A DNA stretch of 19,234 bases, taken from Bacteroidota bacterium (GTDB taxonomy: Bacteria; Bacteroidota; Bacteroidia; Flavobacteriales; Schleiferiaceae). Under the pieces are notes generated by a model. That model had not been told where the DNA came from. It made no database searches and was given only the letters and a program-made list of their open reading frames with translations. Every line of letters begins with the position of its first letter. The first letter of the stretch is position 1. The stretch covers positions 1 to 19,234 of the forward strand of contig PXYR01000020.1 of NCBI GenBank assembly GCA_003023665.1. The letters are read 5' to 3'. Shown piece after piece: positions 6,318-14,125 of the stretch. The position numbers and the translations under genes are program-made.

Positions 6318-8729
6318 TTAACGCAATTTTGCGCCAAATCGTTCATTGAGCTGATGCACTATCTTATCTATGCTTTTATCAACCACTTTATCATTTAAAG
6401 TTTTCTGCGGGTCTTGGAATGTTAACCCGATTGCATAGCTTTTTTTACCCTTTGGTAATTTATCGCCTTCGTAAACATCAAAGAGAAAAACATCATGAAG
6501 AAGTTTGCGCTCTGTCTGAACAATGGACTCGGTAAGCTGAGCATAGGTTGTGGTTGAATCTACAAGAAGTGCCAAATCTCTCCTGATTGAGGGGTATTTA
6601 GGCAACGATGCAAAAGGCTTTGAACCAGAATTAATTGTGAGCGCTGTAATAGGCTCCCAAAGCAAAGAGGCATGAAAAACGCCGTCTTTAATATCAAAAT
6701 GTTGCTGAACTTTAGGATGGATAGAACCTAGATATCCCACTGTAGTTTTTCCAACTTTTAAACTTAGATATTCATTATAGAGACTGTGCTCTTTGGGCAC
6801 CATCATCAAAGATAATCCCAACCTATTAAACAGCGCTTCAACCAGACCTTTCATGAAAAAGAAATCATTAGGCTTAGGAGGGCTATTCCAATGATTGGTA
6901 TTTGAATTCCCAGTACAGAAAAGATCTAAGACTGCATTTTCGAAATAACCATTTTTACCTTTGCCATACGTTTTACCTCTTTCAAAGAATCTAAGATTGG
7001 TTTGTTGCCGTTTTTGATTGAAACTGATGGCTTCAAGTCCCCCGAAAAGGAGATTATTACGCATAATGTTCAAATCTTGGCTTAGCGGATTTAACATTTC
7101 TATCAGCGTATCTGTAACGTCTTCTTGCAATGATTCATAGTCGGAACCTTTCGAAAGACTATTGTTCATGATTTCGTAGAAGCCGTTTCCTGTTAACTGA
7201 TCTAGAATGGATTTCTCAATTTTGGAGGGCCGGGCGTCGTACTTGGCAATACTAATGCGCATACCCGATGGTACATCAACATTATTAAAGCCATAAATCC
7301 TTAAAAGTTCCTCTGCGATGTCCACATCACGAGTAACATCTACCCTATATGTAGGAACTTTCACGGTCCATTGGTCACCATTTAATGCAATGATTTCAAA
7401 ATCTAGCCACTTCAGTATATCGGAGGCCTTTTCTATACTCATGGATACCCCAATAAGCCTACAAACCCTTTCAAAACTGAAAGTAATTTCCACTCTTGGA
7501 AAGTCAGTCATCCCGATATGATCAACAGGACTTGCCGAGGCACCAGTCAATTCACAAATAAGCTCTGCGGCGTAGGCATGTGCTTGGAACGTAGTATTGG
7601 GGTCTACTCCTCTTTCATATCTATAGCTAGCGTCCGTGTTAACACCATGACGTTTGGCAGTTTTACGCACGCTAATAGAGTCAAAATAGGCGCCTTCTAA
7701 ATATACCTCAGTGGTTTCGTTCACTACACCGCTGTTTGCACCACCCAAAACCCCTGCAATACACAATGGCTTGTTTTGGTCCGCTATAACTAGGTCCGCA
7801 GCATCAAGAGTTCGTTCTACTTCATCAAGAGTAGTAATTACTTCTCCTTGTGTAGCCTGACGAATTACAATCGAATCACCTTTAATTTTTGCTGCATCAA
7901 AAGCATGCAAAGGGTGTCCAAAAGTGTGAAGGACATAATTGGTTATATCAACTACATTATTTTTAGGTGTTATCCCAACTGCTTTCAAGCTGTTTTTGAG
8001 CCAATCAGGACTTTCAGAAACTACCACATTGGTAAAGTAGGTTCCATAGTAGGAGGAACATGCTTGACTTTCTACGCTTAATTTGACAGGGTTCTTGCCT
8101 TCAGTCTTTAAAACTCCCTTTGGAATGATTAATTCGGGCGCATGTTCTCCTTTGGATAAAAGTGCAGCTCTTAAATCACGTGCCACACCAATGTGTCCCA
8201 TAGCATCAGTTCTATTTGGAGTCAAGCCAATTTCAAAAACGTGATCACTTTCAACATCAAGAATGGTTGCACAAGCTGTGCCTGGCAAAAGAGTTTTGTC
8301 CAACACCATAATACCCTCATGGTTTGTGCCTAGACCAAGCTCGTCTTCCGCACAAATCATTCCTTGGCTGATCTCTCCTCTAATCTTACCTTTTTTAATT
8401 TTAAGCTCTTTTCCATCCGGATAGAGCTTGGTTCCAACGGTAGCAACGGGAACTTTTTGACCAACAGCTACATTTGGAGCTCCGCATACGATTTGTAGCG
8501 GTTGATCCCCACCAACATCTACTGTGGTTATTTTCAAACGGTCTGCATTTGGGTGCTGAATGCAAGTCAAAACCTGACCAACAACAACACCTTTTAATCC
8601 TCCTTTGATACTTTCAACTTCAGTGAGTCCCTCAACTTCAAGGCCAGTATCAGTCAATAATTCATCAACGTATTTGGGATTTAAGTCGACCGCTAAAAAA
8701 CGCTTTAACCAACGGTAAGAAATATTCAT
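6318..8729 (-). CDS. pheT: phenylalanine--tRNA ligase beta subunit
   Basis: This is the beta chain of the alpha2-beta2 phenylalanyl-tRNA synthetase. It binds tRNA-Phe and edits mischarged Tyr-tRNA. At 803 residues it is full-length for a bacterial PheT. It opens with the family start 'MNISYRWLKRFL'. Next comes the EMAP-II-like OB-fold tRNA-binding domain at about 40-150 ('HPNADRLKITTVDVGG', 'GAPNVAVGQKVPVA', 'SQGMICAEDELGLG'). The B3/B4 editing domain follows at about 215-390 ('DITNYVLHTFGHPLHAFDA', 'LCIAGVLGG'), then the B5 domain at about 405-475, a synthetase-like core, and the FDX-ACB anticodon-binding domain at the C-terminus ('PKYPSIRRDLALLV', 'LTFQDPQKTL'). The pheS alpha subunit is not adjacent in this window. 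Just downstream is the HDAC-fold gene. A -7 promoter element lies in the 69-base gap upstream. Confidence 0.98.
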   Translation of the reverse strand: MNISYRWLKRFLAVDLNPKYVDELLTDTGLEVEGLTEVESIKGGLKGVVVGQVLTCIQHPNADRLKITTVDVGGDQPLQIVCGAPNVAVGQKVPVATVGTKLYPDGKELKIKKGKIRGEISQGMICAEDELGLGTNHEGIMVLDKTLLPGTACATILDVESDHVFEIGLTPNRTDAMGHIGVARDLRAALLSKGEHAPELIIPKGVLKTEGKNPVKLSVESQACSSYYGTYFTNVVVSESPDWLKNSLKAVGITPKNNVVDITNYVLHTFGHPLHAFDAAKIKGDSIVIRQATQGEVITTLDEVERTLDAADLVIADQNKPLCIAGVLGGANSGVVNETTEVYLEGAYFDSISVRKTAKRHGVNTDASYRYERGVDPNTTFQAHAYAAELICELTGASASPVDHIGMTDFPRVEITFSFERVCRLIGVSMSIEKASDILKWLDFEIIALNGDQWTVKVPTYRVDVTRDVDIAEELLRIYGFNNVDVPSGMRISIAKYDARPSKIEKSILDQLTGNGFYEIMNNSLSKGSDYESLQEDVTDTLIEMLNPLSQDLNIMRNNLLFGGLEAISFNQKRQQTNLRFFERGKTYGKGKNGYFENAVLDLFCTGNSNTNHWNSPPKPNDFFFMKGLVEALFNRLGLSLMMVPKEHSLYNEYLSLKVGKTTVGYLGSIHPKVQQHFDIKDGVFHASLLWEPITALTINSGSKPFASLPKYPSIRRDLALLVDSTTTYAQLTESIVQTERKLLHDVFLFDVYEGDKLPKGKKSYAIGLTFQDPQKTLNDKVVDKSIDKIVHQLNERFGAKLR

Positions 8730-8752
8730 CGATAAGAATGTTCAATAGCCGT

Positions 8753-8760
8753 CAAAGTTA
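8753..8760 (-). promoter_or_regulatory. candidate Bacteroidota -7 element ahead of pheT
   Basis: Read on the minus strand, 8760 to 8753 is TAACTTTG, an exact match to TAnnTTTG, ending 23 bases before the pheT ATG at 8729. No clean TTG -33 box is present at the usual distance; that position is T-rich instead. The site sits in the gap between the VTT-gene stop and pheT. It suggests that pheT-HDAC is transcribed separately from recG-VTT, or has its own internal start. Confidence 0.55.
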
Positions 8761-8798
8761 CACTAATGACAGAGAATAAAAAGTGCTAAAAACGAGGC

Positions 8799-9404
8799 TT
8801 AAAACAATTTATAGAGAAGCGCCCCATAGATTGCGAATCGCAGAAAACGAACTAAGGTTAATAACGCAAATTTGTGAAAGGGGTAATTATTCACTCCGCT
8901 AAGTTGACTCACAATGGGGTAAGGTAATGGTGTTAAAGCAGCAAGAATAATCAGTAAACCTCCAAAACGATTTAGCTGTATGAAGGTCTCCTGGTAGCGT
9001 TCTAGAATAAAGTTTCTTACAAAAGCTCGGGTTCGCCAAAATTGACCTAAAAAGTAACCTAAAATACCAGCTACATAGCTCAAACTAGCCAATAGGATAA
9101 GCATCCATGTGGGTTTTAAAGTTTCATCTGCCCATACAATAAGAAGTTCTGGGGTAATAAATCCAATACTGATTTCTGAGAAGAAAAAGAGACTAATTAA
9201 GCCAAATGGTGAAAGCAATCCGGTCGCCCAGGCAGCAGCTGAATCAATATCCAAAATGTAGGTGTCAAAAAAGTAAAACGAGAGCAGGATGATTGTAATA
9301 GACAAAAGCAACTTGGTCACATTAGCCTTTATGAATGTGTATCCTCCCTTTCGTTGCATGATTAAATGCTGCAACCGCATGTATCGTCTAAAAATTCTAA
9401 CCAT
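8799..9404 (-). CDS. VTT/DedA-like integral membrane protein
   Basis: This 201-residue polytopic inner-membrane protein resembles the VTT (SNARE-associated/DedA) superfamily, YqaA-like subgroup. The N-terminus is basic and contains 'MQRKGGYTFIK', a stretch I associate with Bacteroidota members. Membrane segments lie at roughly 32-50, 60-80, 98-120, 147-168 and 178-200. Family features are the acidic reentrant region 'FFFSEISIGFITPELLIVWAD' (about 73-93), with its Glu and Pro-Glu, and the 'LAALTPLPYPIVSQLSGV' segment (about 154-171), with its Pro-rich turn and Gly. Members are implicated in lipid scrambling or undecaprenyl-phosphate recycling, but the activity of this subgroup is not established. 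The gene starts 3 bases after the recG stop, so the two almost certainly share a transcript. Alternative downstream Met starts (codons 9 and 16) are possible. Confidence 0.85.
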   Translation of the reverse strand: MVRIFRRYMRLQHLIMQRKGGYTFIKANVTKLLLSITIILLSFYFFDTYILDIDSAAAWATGLLSPFGLISLFFFSEISIGFITPELLIVWADETLKPTWMLILLASLSYVAGILGYFLGQFWRTRAFVRNFILERYQETFIQLNRFGGLLIILAALTPLPYPIVSQLSGVNNYPFHKFALLTLVRFLRFAIYGALLYKLF

Positions 9405-9407
9405 GTA

Positions 9408-11504
9408 TTATGAAATCCTGTTCCAGCCCCATTTATCCTTATACAGTAACTTCCAGTGCTGTTTTATAGGAACGTGATTTTCATCATTTAGTTGCGAATC
9501 AACGGCTAATAATTTTTCTACTACTTCGCGAGCCCAGTTTAAAATGGCTCCATCTTGGCTTAAAGAGGCCAATTTAAATTGCAATTGACCGCTTTGCCTA
9601 GTGCCCATAATATCACCAGGTCCACGGAGTTTCATGTCTACTTCAGCAATTTCAAATCCGTCTTGGGTGCGCACCATGGTTTCAAGTCTTGTTTTTGCAT
9701 CGCCACTAAGTTTAAAGGAACTTACGAGGATGCAATAGCTTTCTTCGCTTCCGCGCCCCACTCGGCCTCTGAGCTGATGAAGTTGACTCAGGCCAAAACG
9801 TTCAGCATTTTCAACAATCATGATAGAAGCATTTGGCACATTTACGCCAACTTCAATTACTGTGGTTGCCACAAGAATTTGTGCTTTACCTGTGGCAAAC
9901 CTCTTCATTTCTCCTTCTTTGTCCTCCGGCTTCATACGTCCATGAACCACCGCGATTTGATATTGTGGACGAGGAAAATCTCGAAGCAATTGTTCGTAAC
10001 CAACTTCAAGATTTTTTAGATCAAGGGTTTCACTTTCTTCAATTAATGGAAAGACTATATACACTTGTCTACCTTTTGCGATTTCTTGCTGCATGAATCC
10101 ATTTAGCTTCAACCTATTCTTTTCAAATAAGTGTTTAGTAGTGATAGGTTTTCGCCCAGGAGGCAATTCGTCAATGATACTAATATCAAGGTCCCCATAG
10201 AGGCTAAGCGCTAAGGTTCTTGGAATGGGTGTAGCTGTCATAACCAACATGTGTGGAGGATGCTCGTTCTTTTTCCAAAGTTTTGCGCGTTGGGCAACAC
10301 CAAATCGGTGTTGCTCGTCAATAATGGCGAGTCCAAGATTCGCGAATTTGACCGTTGGTTCTATCAATGCATGCGTTCCAATGAGGATTTGCAATTCCCC
10401 ACTTTGTAGGCGTTGATGAATAGAGTCACGTTGTGCACTTTTTGTAGACCCAGTGAGCAATTCAATACGTATACCAGCAGGTTGACACATTTCATTTAAC
10501 CCCTCAAAGTGCTGCGTAGCTAGTATTTCCGTTGGAGCCATTAAGGCAGCTTGGAATCCATTGTCTATGGCCAACAACATGGCAAGTAGAGCCACAATTG
10601 TTTTTCCGGACCCTACGTCACCTTGAACAAGTCGATTCATTTGTGCTCCCGTCCCTAAATCAAACCTAATTTCTTTAACTACGCGCTTCTGCGCTTGGGT
10701 CAGCTCAAAGGGTAAATGGTTGTTATAGAAGTTCATAAAATTCTGCCCAACTTCTCCAAACTTATATCCCTTAATGGAGTCTTTGTTGCGAATCTTATTT
10801 CTTATTTGAGTGAGTTGAAGAAAAAAGAATTCTTCGAATTTTATACGCTTTCGTGCCGCATCTAGATGCGCTTGAGAGGAAGGGAAATGTATCCAATAAA
10901 GCGCTTGTTTTTTTGATATTAGGTGCTGTTGCTTGGCAAATTCTTCCGTAAATGGATCGGAAATTTCATCCAGTTCCTTTTTCAAGACGGACCTGATGAC
11001 TTTGCTCAGGCCTTTAGAGTGTAGGCCTTTTTTTGTGAGTTTGTCCGTAGTAGAATACACCGGCTCCAAAGCCGATTGCAAATCGTTGGATAATGCAGGA
11101 GCCGAGATTTCAGGATGAGGAATGCTCTTTTTACCTTTAAAATTGTTGACTTTCCCATAGGCCACAAGTGGTGTATGAAGTTTTAGTGATCGTCTAATCC
11201 ATGAGGCGCCTTTGAACCAAACCAGTTCAATAGAACCCGTTGCATCTTTGAGGGTTGCTACTAATCGCTTTTGCCTGGGTGGGCCTACCTCTTCAATTTT
11301 TGTGATTTCGCCCTTAATTTGAACCTCAACTGGTGCGTTAGATAGCTGAGCTACGGTATGAAACTGGGTTTTATCCACATATCTAAAAGGATAATGCTCA
11401 AGCAACTGCCAAGTAGTTCGAATACCTAATTCTTCCGTTAGTAATGCCGCTCTATCTGGTCCAATTCCTTCGGCATAGACTATGGGGTTGTTCGTAGTGC
11501 TCAT
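9408..11504 (-). CDS. recG: ATP-dependent DNA helicase RecG
   Basis: RecG is a superfamily-2 double-stranded DNA translocase that remodels stalled forks and branched intermediates. At 698 residues this one is full-length. An N-terminal wedge domain with an OB fold (about 55-130) is followed by the helicase core: Walker A 'GDVGSGKT' at 295-302, 'MAPTEILATQH' (motif Ia), DEQH box at 396-399 ('IIDEQHRFGVAQRA'), 'MTATPIPRTLALSLYGDLD' (motif III and the RecG/Mfd TRG region), 'VATTVIEVGVNVPNA' (motif V) and 'QLRGRVGRG' (motif VI). The C-terminal segment 'FEIAEVDMKLRGPGDIMGTRQSG' is typical. I chose the ATG at 11504 (MSTTNNP...). The frame stays open to an upstream ATG at 11579, but that 25-residue extension is not family-like and would overlap the divergent transferase gene. 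It is the first gene of a pair with the VTT protein. Confidence 0.97.
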   Translation of the reverse strand: MSTTNNPIVYAEGIGPDRAALLTEELGIRTTWQLLEHYPFRYVDKTQFHTVAQLSNAPVEVQIKGEITKIEEVGPPRQKRLVATLKDATGSIELVWFKGASWIRRSLKLHTPLVAYGKVNNFKGKKSIPHPEISAPALSNDLQSALEPVYSTTDKLTKKGLHSKGLSKVIRSVLKKELDEISDPFTEEFAKQQHLISKKQALYWIHFPSSQAHLDAARKRIKFEEFFFLQLTQIRNKIRNKDSIKGYKFGEVGQNFMNFYNNHLPFELTQAQKRVVKEIRFDLGTGAQMNRLVQGDVGSGKTIVALLAMLLAIDNGFQAALMAPTEILATQHFEGLNEMCQPAGIRIELLTGSTKSAQRDSIHQRLQSGELQILIGTHALIEPTVKFANLGLAIIDEQHRFGVAQRAKLWKKNEHPPHMLVMTATPIPRTLALSLYGDLDISIIDELPPGRKPITTKHLFEKNRLKLNGFMQQEIAKGRQVYIVFPLIEESETLDLKNLEVGYEQLLRDFPRPQYQIAVVHGRMKPEDKEGEMKRFATGKAQILVATTVIEVGVNVPNASIMIVENAERFGLSQLHQLRGRVGRGSEESYCILVSSFKLSGDAKTRLETMVRTQDGFEIAEVDMKLRGPGDIMGTRQSGQLQFKLASLSQDGAILNWAREVVEKLLAVDSQLNDENHVPIKQHWKLLYKDKWGWNRIS

Positions 11505-11539
11505 CGTTGTAAAAGTAAGTATCTTTTGGCCGAAGAAAA
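11505..11539. promoter_or_regulatory. short divergent start region between recG and sugar transferase
   Basis: Only 35 bases separate the two divergent ATGs, so each gene's promoter must overlap the other's 5' end. On the plus strand TATCTTTT (11520-11527) sits 12 bases before the transferase ATG. On the minus strand TACTTTTA (11517 to 11510) sits just before the recG ATG. Each is one mismatch from TAnnTTTG. Neither has a well-spaced TTG box, so both assignments are tentative. Confidence 0.3.
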
Positions 11540-12865
11540 ATGCAAAATCAGAGTTCACAAATATTTCGCTTGGGCACACTTGTCATTGATGGTGTGCTAA
11601 TAGTAACGTTGTTCGCAGCGGTGAGCTATTGGCGTTTTGCTGATTTACGGATTTCCAATCCAGAATATTATAATTACTACCTGCAGCTGTTCGTGTTGAC
11701 CTTTGTGAGTTGGTATGCATCCGGCAGGTGGGCAAAAACATTCACTTACAGCAGTGGCTTGGAGCAGCGCAATGTACTGGCGAATGTACTTAGAGGTGCA
11801 ATTGCCCAGTTCGCCATATTATCCATAATAGTTGTGGGATTAAAGGGGTATTACTACAGTAGGCTTTTTTTAGGGACTTATTTTGGCTTGTTGTATGGTA
11901 CAGCAATAATGTATCGATTGATTTTTGTACAATTCCTTCGCCATCAAATGGCGAAAGGTAGGTGGCAGCGTACATTTATTCTTGTCGGCATGCACGGTAC
12001 TGCACAAGCACTCATTGAATTGGTTAGTATTCGACCTGATTTGGGATTACAACATCAAGGTACGTTGGAAGTTACCGCACTAGATAAGCAAGATTTTCCC
12101 GAGAGTCAGGAGTTAATATGTGCTTTGGCACCGAGCACCAAGGCTTATGAGCTAGCTCAAGATTATGCCTTAAAGCAGGGCATGCGATTCCGCTATCTTC
12201 CGGATATGGGACCAAATTATGTTGGACAGCTATTTTTGGAATCATTAGAAGGGTTTCCTTTGTTTTCTGAAAGAAGAGACCCGCTATCCAATTGGTTGAA
12301 TAAAATAGCTAAAAGACTATTCGACGTTTTTTTTACTGTAATAGGTATAGCCCTTGTTCTTTCTTGGATGCTCCCGTTATTTGCCGTTATTCTAGTGCTA
12401 AGTGGTGCAGGATTTCCCTTTTTTACGCAGCGTCGCGAAGGGTTAGAAGGTAGGAAGTTCACGGTACTTAAGTTTCGAACCATCAATTCAAAAGGCACAT
12501 CTAATGCCATACAACGATGGATGAGAAAACTCGGAATAGATGAATTGCCCCAATTATTCAATGTTTTGGTCGGTCAAATGTCATTAATTGGTCCTCGTCC
12601 ACACACAGAAGGAGATGGTTTCAATTACGCTGCAAAAATCAGGCAATATAAAATTCGTCATTGGGCAAAACCAGGTCTCACTGGTTTGGCTCAAACTCGT
12701 GGCTTGCGTGGTGGAGAAGCCGCAGCGGATAAAGGGCTTTTAGAAGCACGTATTCGTGCAGATATCTATTATATAGAAAACTGGTCAGTTCTCTTGGACA
12801 TTCGTCTGCTACTTGAAACAGTAATAAGAACAGTTTTTTTACCCTCGTCGCTACATAAAAAATAG
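11540..12865 (+). CDS. polyprenyl-phosphate sugar-1-phosphate transferase (WcaJ/WbaP-type)
   Basis: This is a membrane phosphoglycosyltransferase, 441 residues long, that moves a sugar-1-phosphate from a nucleotide sugar to undecaprenyl phosphate. This is the first step of exopolysaccharide, capsule or O-antigen repeat synthesis. The N-terminal half has hydrophobic segments at about 12-34, 47-62, 84-104 and 110-130, then a nucleotide-binding-like domain (about 140-240). The catalytic Bac_transf domain starts with the reentrant helix 'KRLFDVFFTVIGIALV' (about 258-273). It continues with 'FFTQRREGLEGRKFTVLKFRT', the catalytic 'GIDELPQLFNVLVGQMSLIGPRPH' (Asp334-Glu335) and 'KPGLTGLAQTRGLRGG'. 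The stretch between 'KFRT' and 'DELPQ' is only about 20 residues, shorter than I expect, lacking the usual D-x-R-x-T region. The rest follows the flavobacterial WcaJ-like pattern ('DIYYIENWS...DI'). No other glycan gene is adjacent, and the sugar specificity is unknown. pepT begins 23 bases downstream. Confidence 0.93.
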   Translation: MQNQSSQIFRLGTLVIDGVLIVTLFAAVSYWRFADLRISNPEYYNYYLQLFVLTFVSWYASGRWAKTFTYSSGLEQRNVLANVLRGAIAQFAILSIIVVGLKGYYYSRLFLGTYFGLLYGTAIMYRLIFVQFLRHQMAKGRWQRTFILVGMHGTAQALIELVSIRPDLGLQHQGTLEVTALDKQDFPESQELICALAPSTKAYELAQDYALKQGMRFRYLPDMGPNYVGQLFLESLEGFPLFSERRDPLSNWLNKIAKRLFDVFFTVIGIALVLSWMLPLFAVILVLSGAGFPFFTQRREGLEGRKFTVLKFRTINSKGTSNAIQRWMRKLGIDELPQLFNVLVGQMSLIGPRPHTEGDGFNYAAKIRQYKIRHWAKPGLTGLAQTRGLRGGEAAADKGLLEARIRADIYYIENWSVLLDIRLLLETVIRTVFLPSSLHKK

Positions 12866-12888
12866 TCGTAAACAAACAAATTTGGATA

Positions 12889-14124
12889 ATGAAGTACCCA
12901 ACTTTACTCGAACGTTTTACTCAATACGTTCAAATAGATACACAAAGTGATGCAAATAGTCCAACTGTTCCTTCTACTGAAAAGCAGAAGGATTTAGGAG
13001 AACTTTTGGTTGACCAATTGAAGGCGCTTGGAGTCCAAGACGCACATATGGACGGCAAAGGGTATGTCTATGCAACTGTTCCTGCGAGTTCAGGACATGA
13101 GCATAGACCAGCGGTTTGTTTTTGCGCACATATGGATACCTCTCCAGAATATAGTGGGGCTGGAGTGCGTCCATTGCTTCATAGCGACTATGACGGTGGT
13201 GAAATTCACTTGCCAAAGGGTGGGGTCGTTTTGACTCCAAAAGCTTTTGGCCCTCTAAAAGAAATGAAAGGCCATACAATAATTACCTCAGACGGCAGCA
13301 CACTTCTCGGCGCAGATAACAAGGCTGGTGTTGCAGAGATTATGACCGCTGCGGAACAATTGATGGTATCCGAACGTCCGCATGCAACAATGAAAATTCT
13401 ATTTACCCCAGATGAGGAAATAGGACGCGGTGCAGATCATGTGGACTTGAAAAAGCTAGGAGCAGAATTTGGTTACACCATGGACGGTGCAACAAAAGGT
13501 TCGTTGGAGGATGAAACGTTTTCGGCAGATGGAGCAACCATAGTTTTTAGAGGTGCAAATACGCATCCTGGTTATGCGCATAAAAAAATGGCTAATGCAA
13601 TGAAGGCGGCGGGTGTTTTTTTGGCTTCCCTACCAAGATCTGAATGGGCGCCTGAATCTACAAAAGGGGAGGCAGGTTTTGTCCACCCTTATGAAATCAC
13701 TGGCGGGGTAGAAGAAGTTCGGATAACAATGATTTTGCGTTCTTTCGATACAGATGATTTGGTGCCTTATGCCGCCTTGTTAGAAACTCTAGCCAAACAG
13801 GCAAGTAAGGCCGTAAAGCGAACTTCTTATGAGGTTATCATCCATGAACAATACCGCAATATGAAAGAGGTGTTGGAAAAGCACCCTCATGTGGTTGAAT
13901 TCGCGGAAAAAGCTATTGCTGCTGCGGGTTTACCCGTAAGAAAGAATAAGATTAGAGGTGGTACAGACGGTTCCAAATTGAGTTTTATGGGTTTGCCATG
14001 TCCAAATATTTTTGCCGGGGAACATGCCTTTCATAGTCCTTATGAATTCGTTTCCTTGCAGGACATGGAAAGTGCTACTGACGTTATTTTGAATTTACTC
14101 GAGATCGTCGCGCTAGAAGGCTAA
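12889..14124 (+). CDS. pepT: peptidase T (tripeptide aminopeptidase, M20B)
   Basis: Peptidase T is a cytoplasmic di-zinc aminopeptidase that removes the N-terminal residue of tripeptides in peptide turnover. Its 411 residues match the family length of about 408. Metal and catalytic residues line up with the E. coli enzyme at an offset of +3: His81 and catalytic Asp83 in 'CAHMDTSPEYSG', Asp143 in 'LLGADNKAG', Glu176-Glu177 in 'FTPDEEIGRGADH', Asp199 in 'YTMDG', and His382 in 'GEHAFHSPYEF'. 'IRGGTDGSKLSFMGLPCPN' is the conserved loop before the last His. A lid/dimerisation domain spans about 210-320 ('GANTHPGYAH'). The ATG at 12889 gives the standard N-terminus. It lies 23 bases behind the sugar transferase gene and may be co-transcribed, although the functions are unrelated. 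Its stop is one base from the stop of the convergent nuclease gene. Confidence 0.96.
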   Translation: MKYPTLLERFTQYVQIDTQSDANSPTVPSTEKQKDLGELLVDQLKALGVQDAHMDGKGYVYATVPASSGHEHRPAVCFCAHMDTSPEYSGAGVRPLLHSDYDGGEIHLPKGGVVLTPKAFGPLKEMKGHTIITSDGSTLLGADNKAGVAEIMTAAEQLMVSERPHATMKILFTPDEEIGRGADHVDLKKLGAEFGYTMDGATKGSLEDETFSADGATIVFRGANTHPGYAHKKMANAMKAAGVFLASLPRSEWAPESTKGEAGFVHPYEITGGVEEVRITMILRSFDTDDLVPYAALLETLAKQASKAVKRTSYEVIIHEQYRNMKEVLEKHPHVVEFAEKAIAAAGLPVRKNKIRGGTDGSKLSFMGLPCPNIFAGEHAFHSPYEFVSLQDMESATDVILNLLEIVALEG

Positions 14125-14125
14125 T

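Noticed and set aside
9579..10019. A 146-codon open frame on the plus strand inside recG
   Set aside because: It lies wholly antisense to a strongly conserved helicase core and has a low-complexity composition with no family signature or start context, so it is a shadow frame.
12217..12561. A 114-codon minus-strand open frame inside the sugar transferase gene
   Set aside because: It is antisense to the conserved catalytic domain and lacks a recognisable motif, so it is not credible as a gene.
12974..13279. A 101-codon minus-strand open frame, plus a 68-codon plus-strand frame, inside pepT
   Set aside because: Both overlap the metal-binding region of pepT in other frames and show no protein-like conservation.
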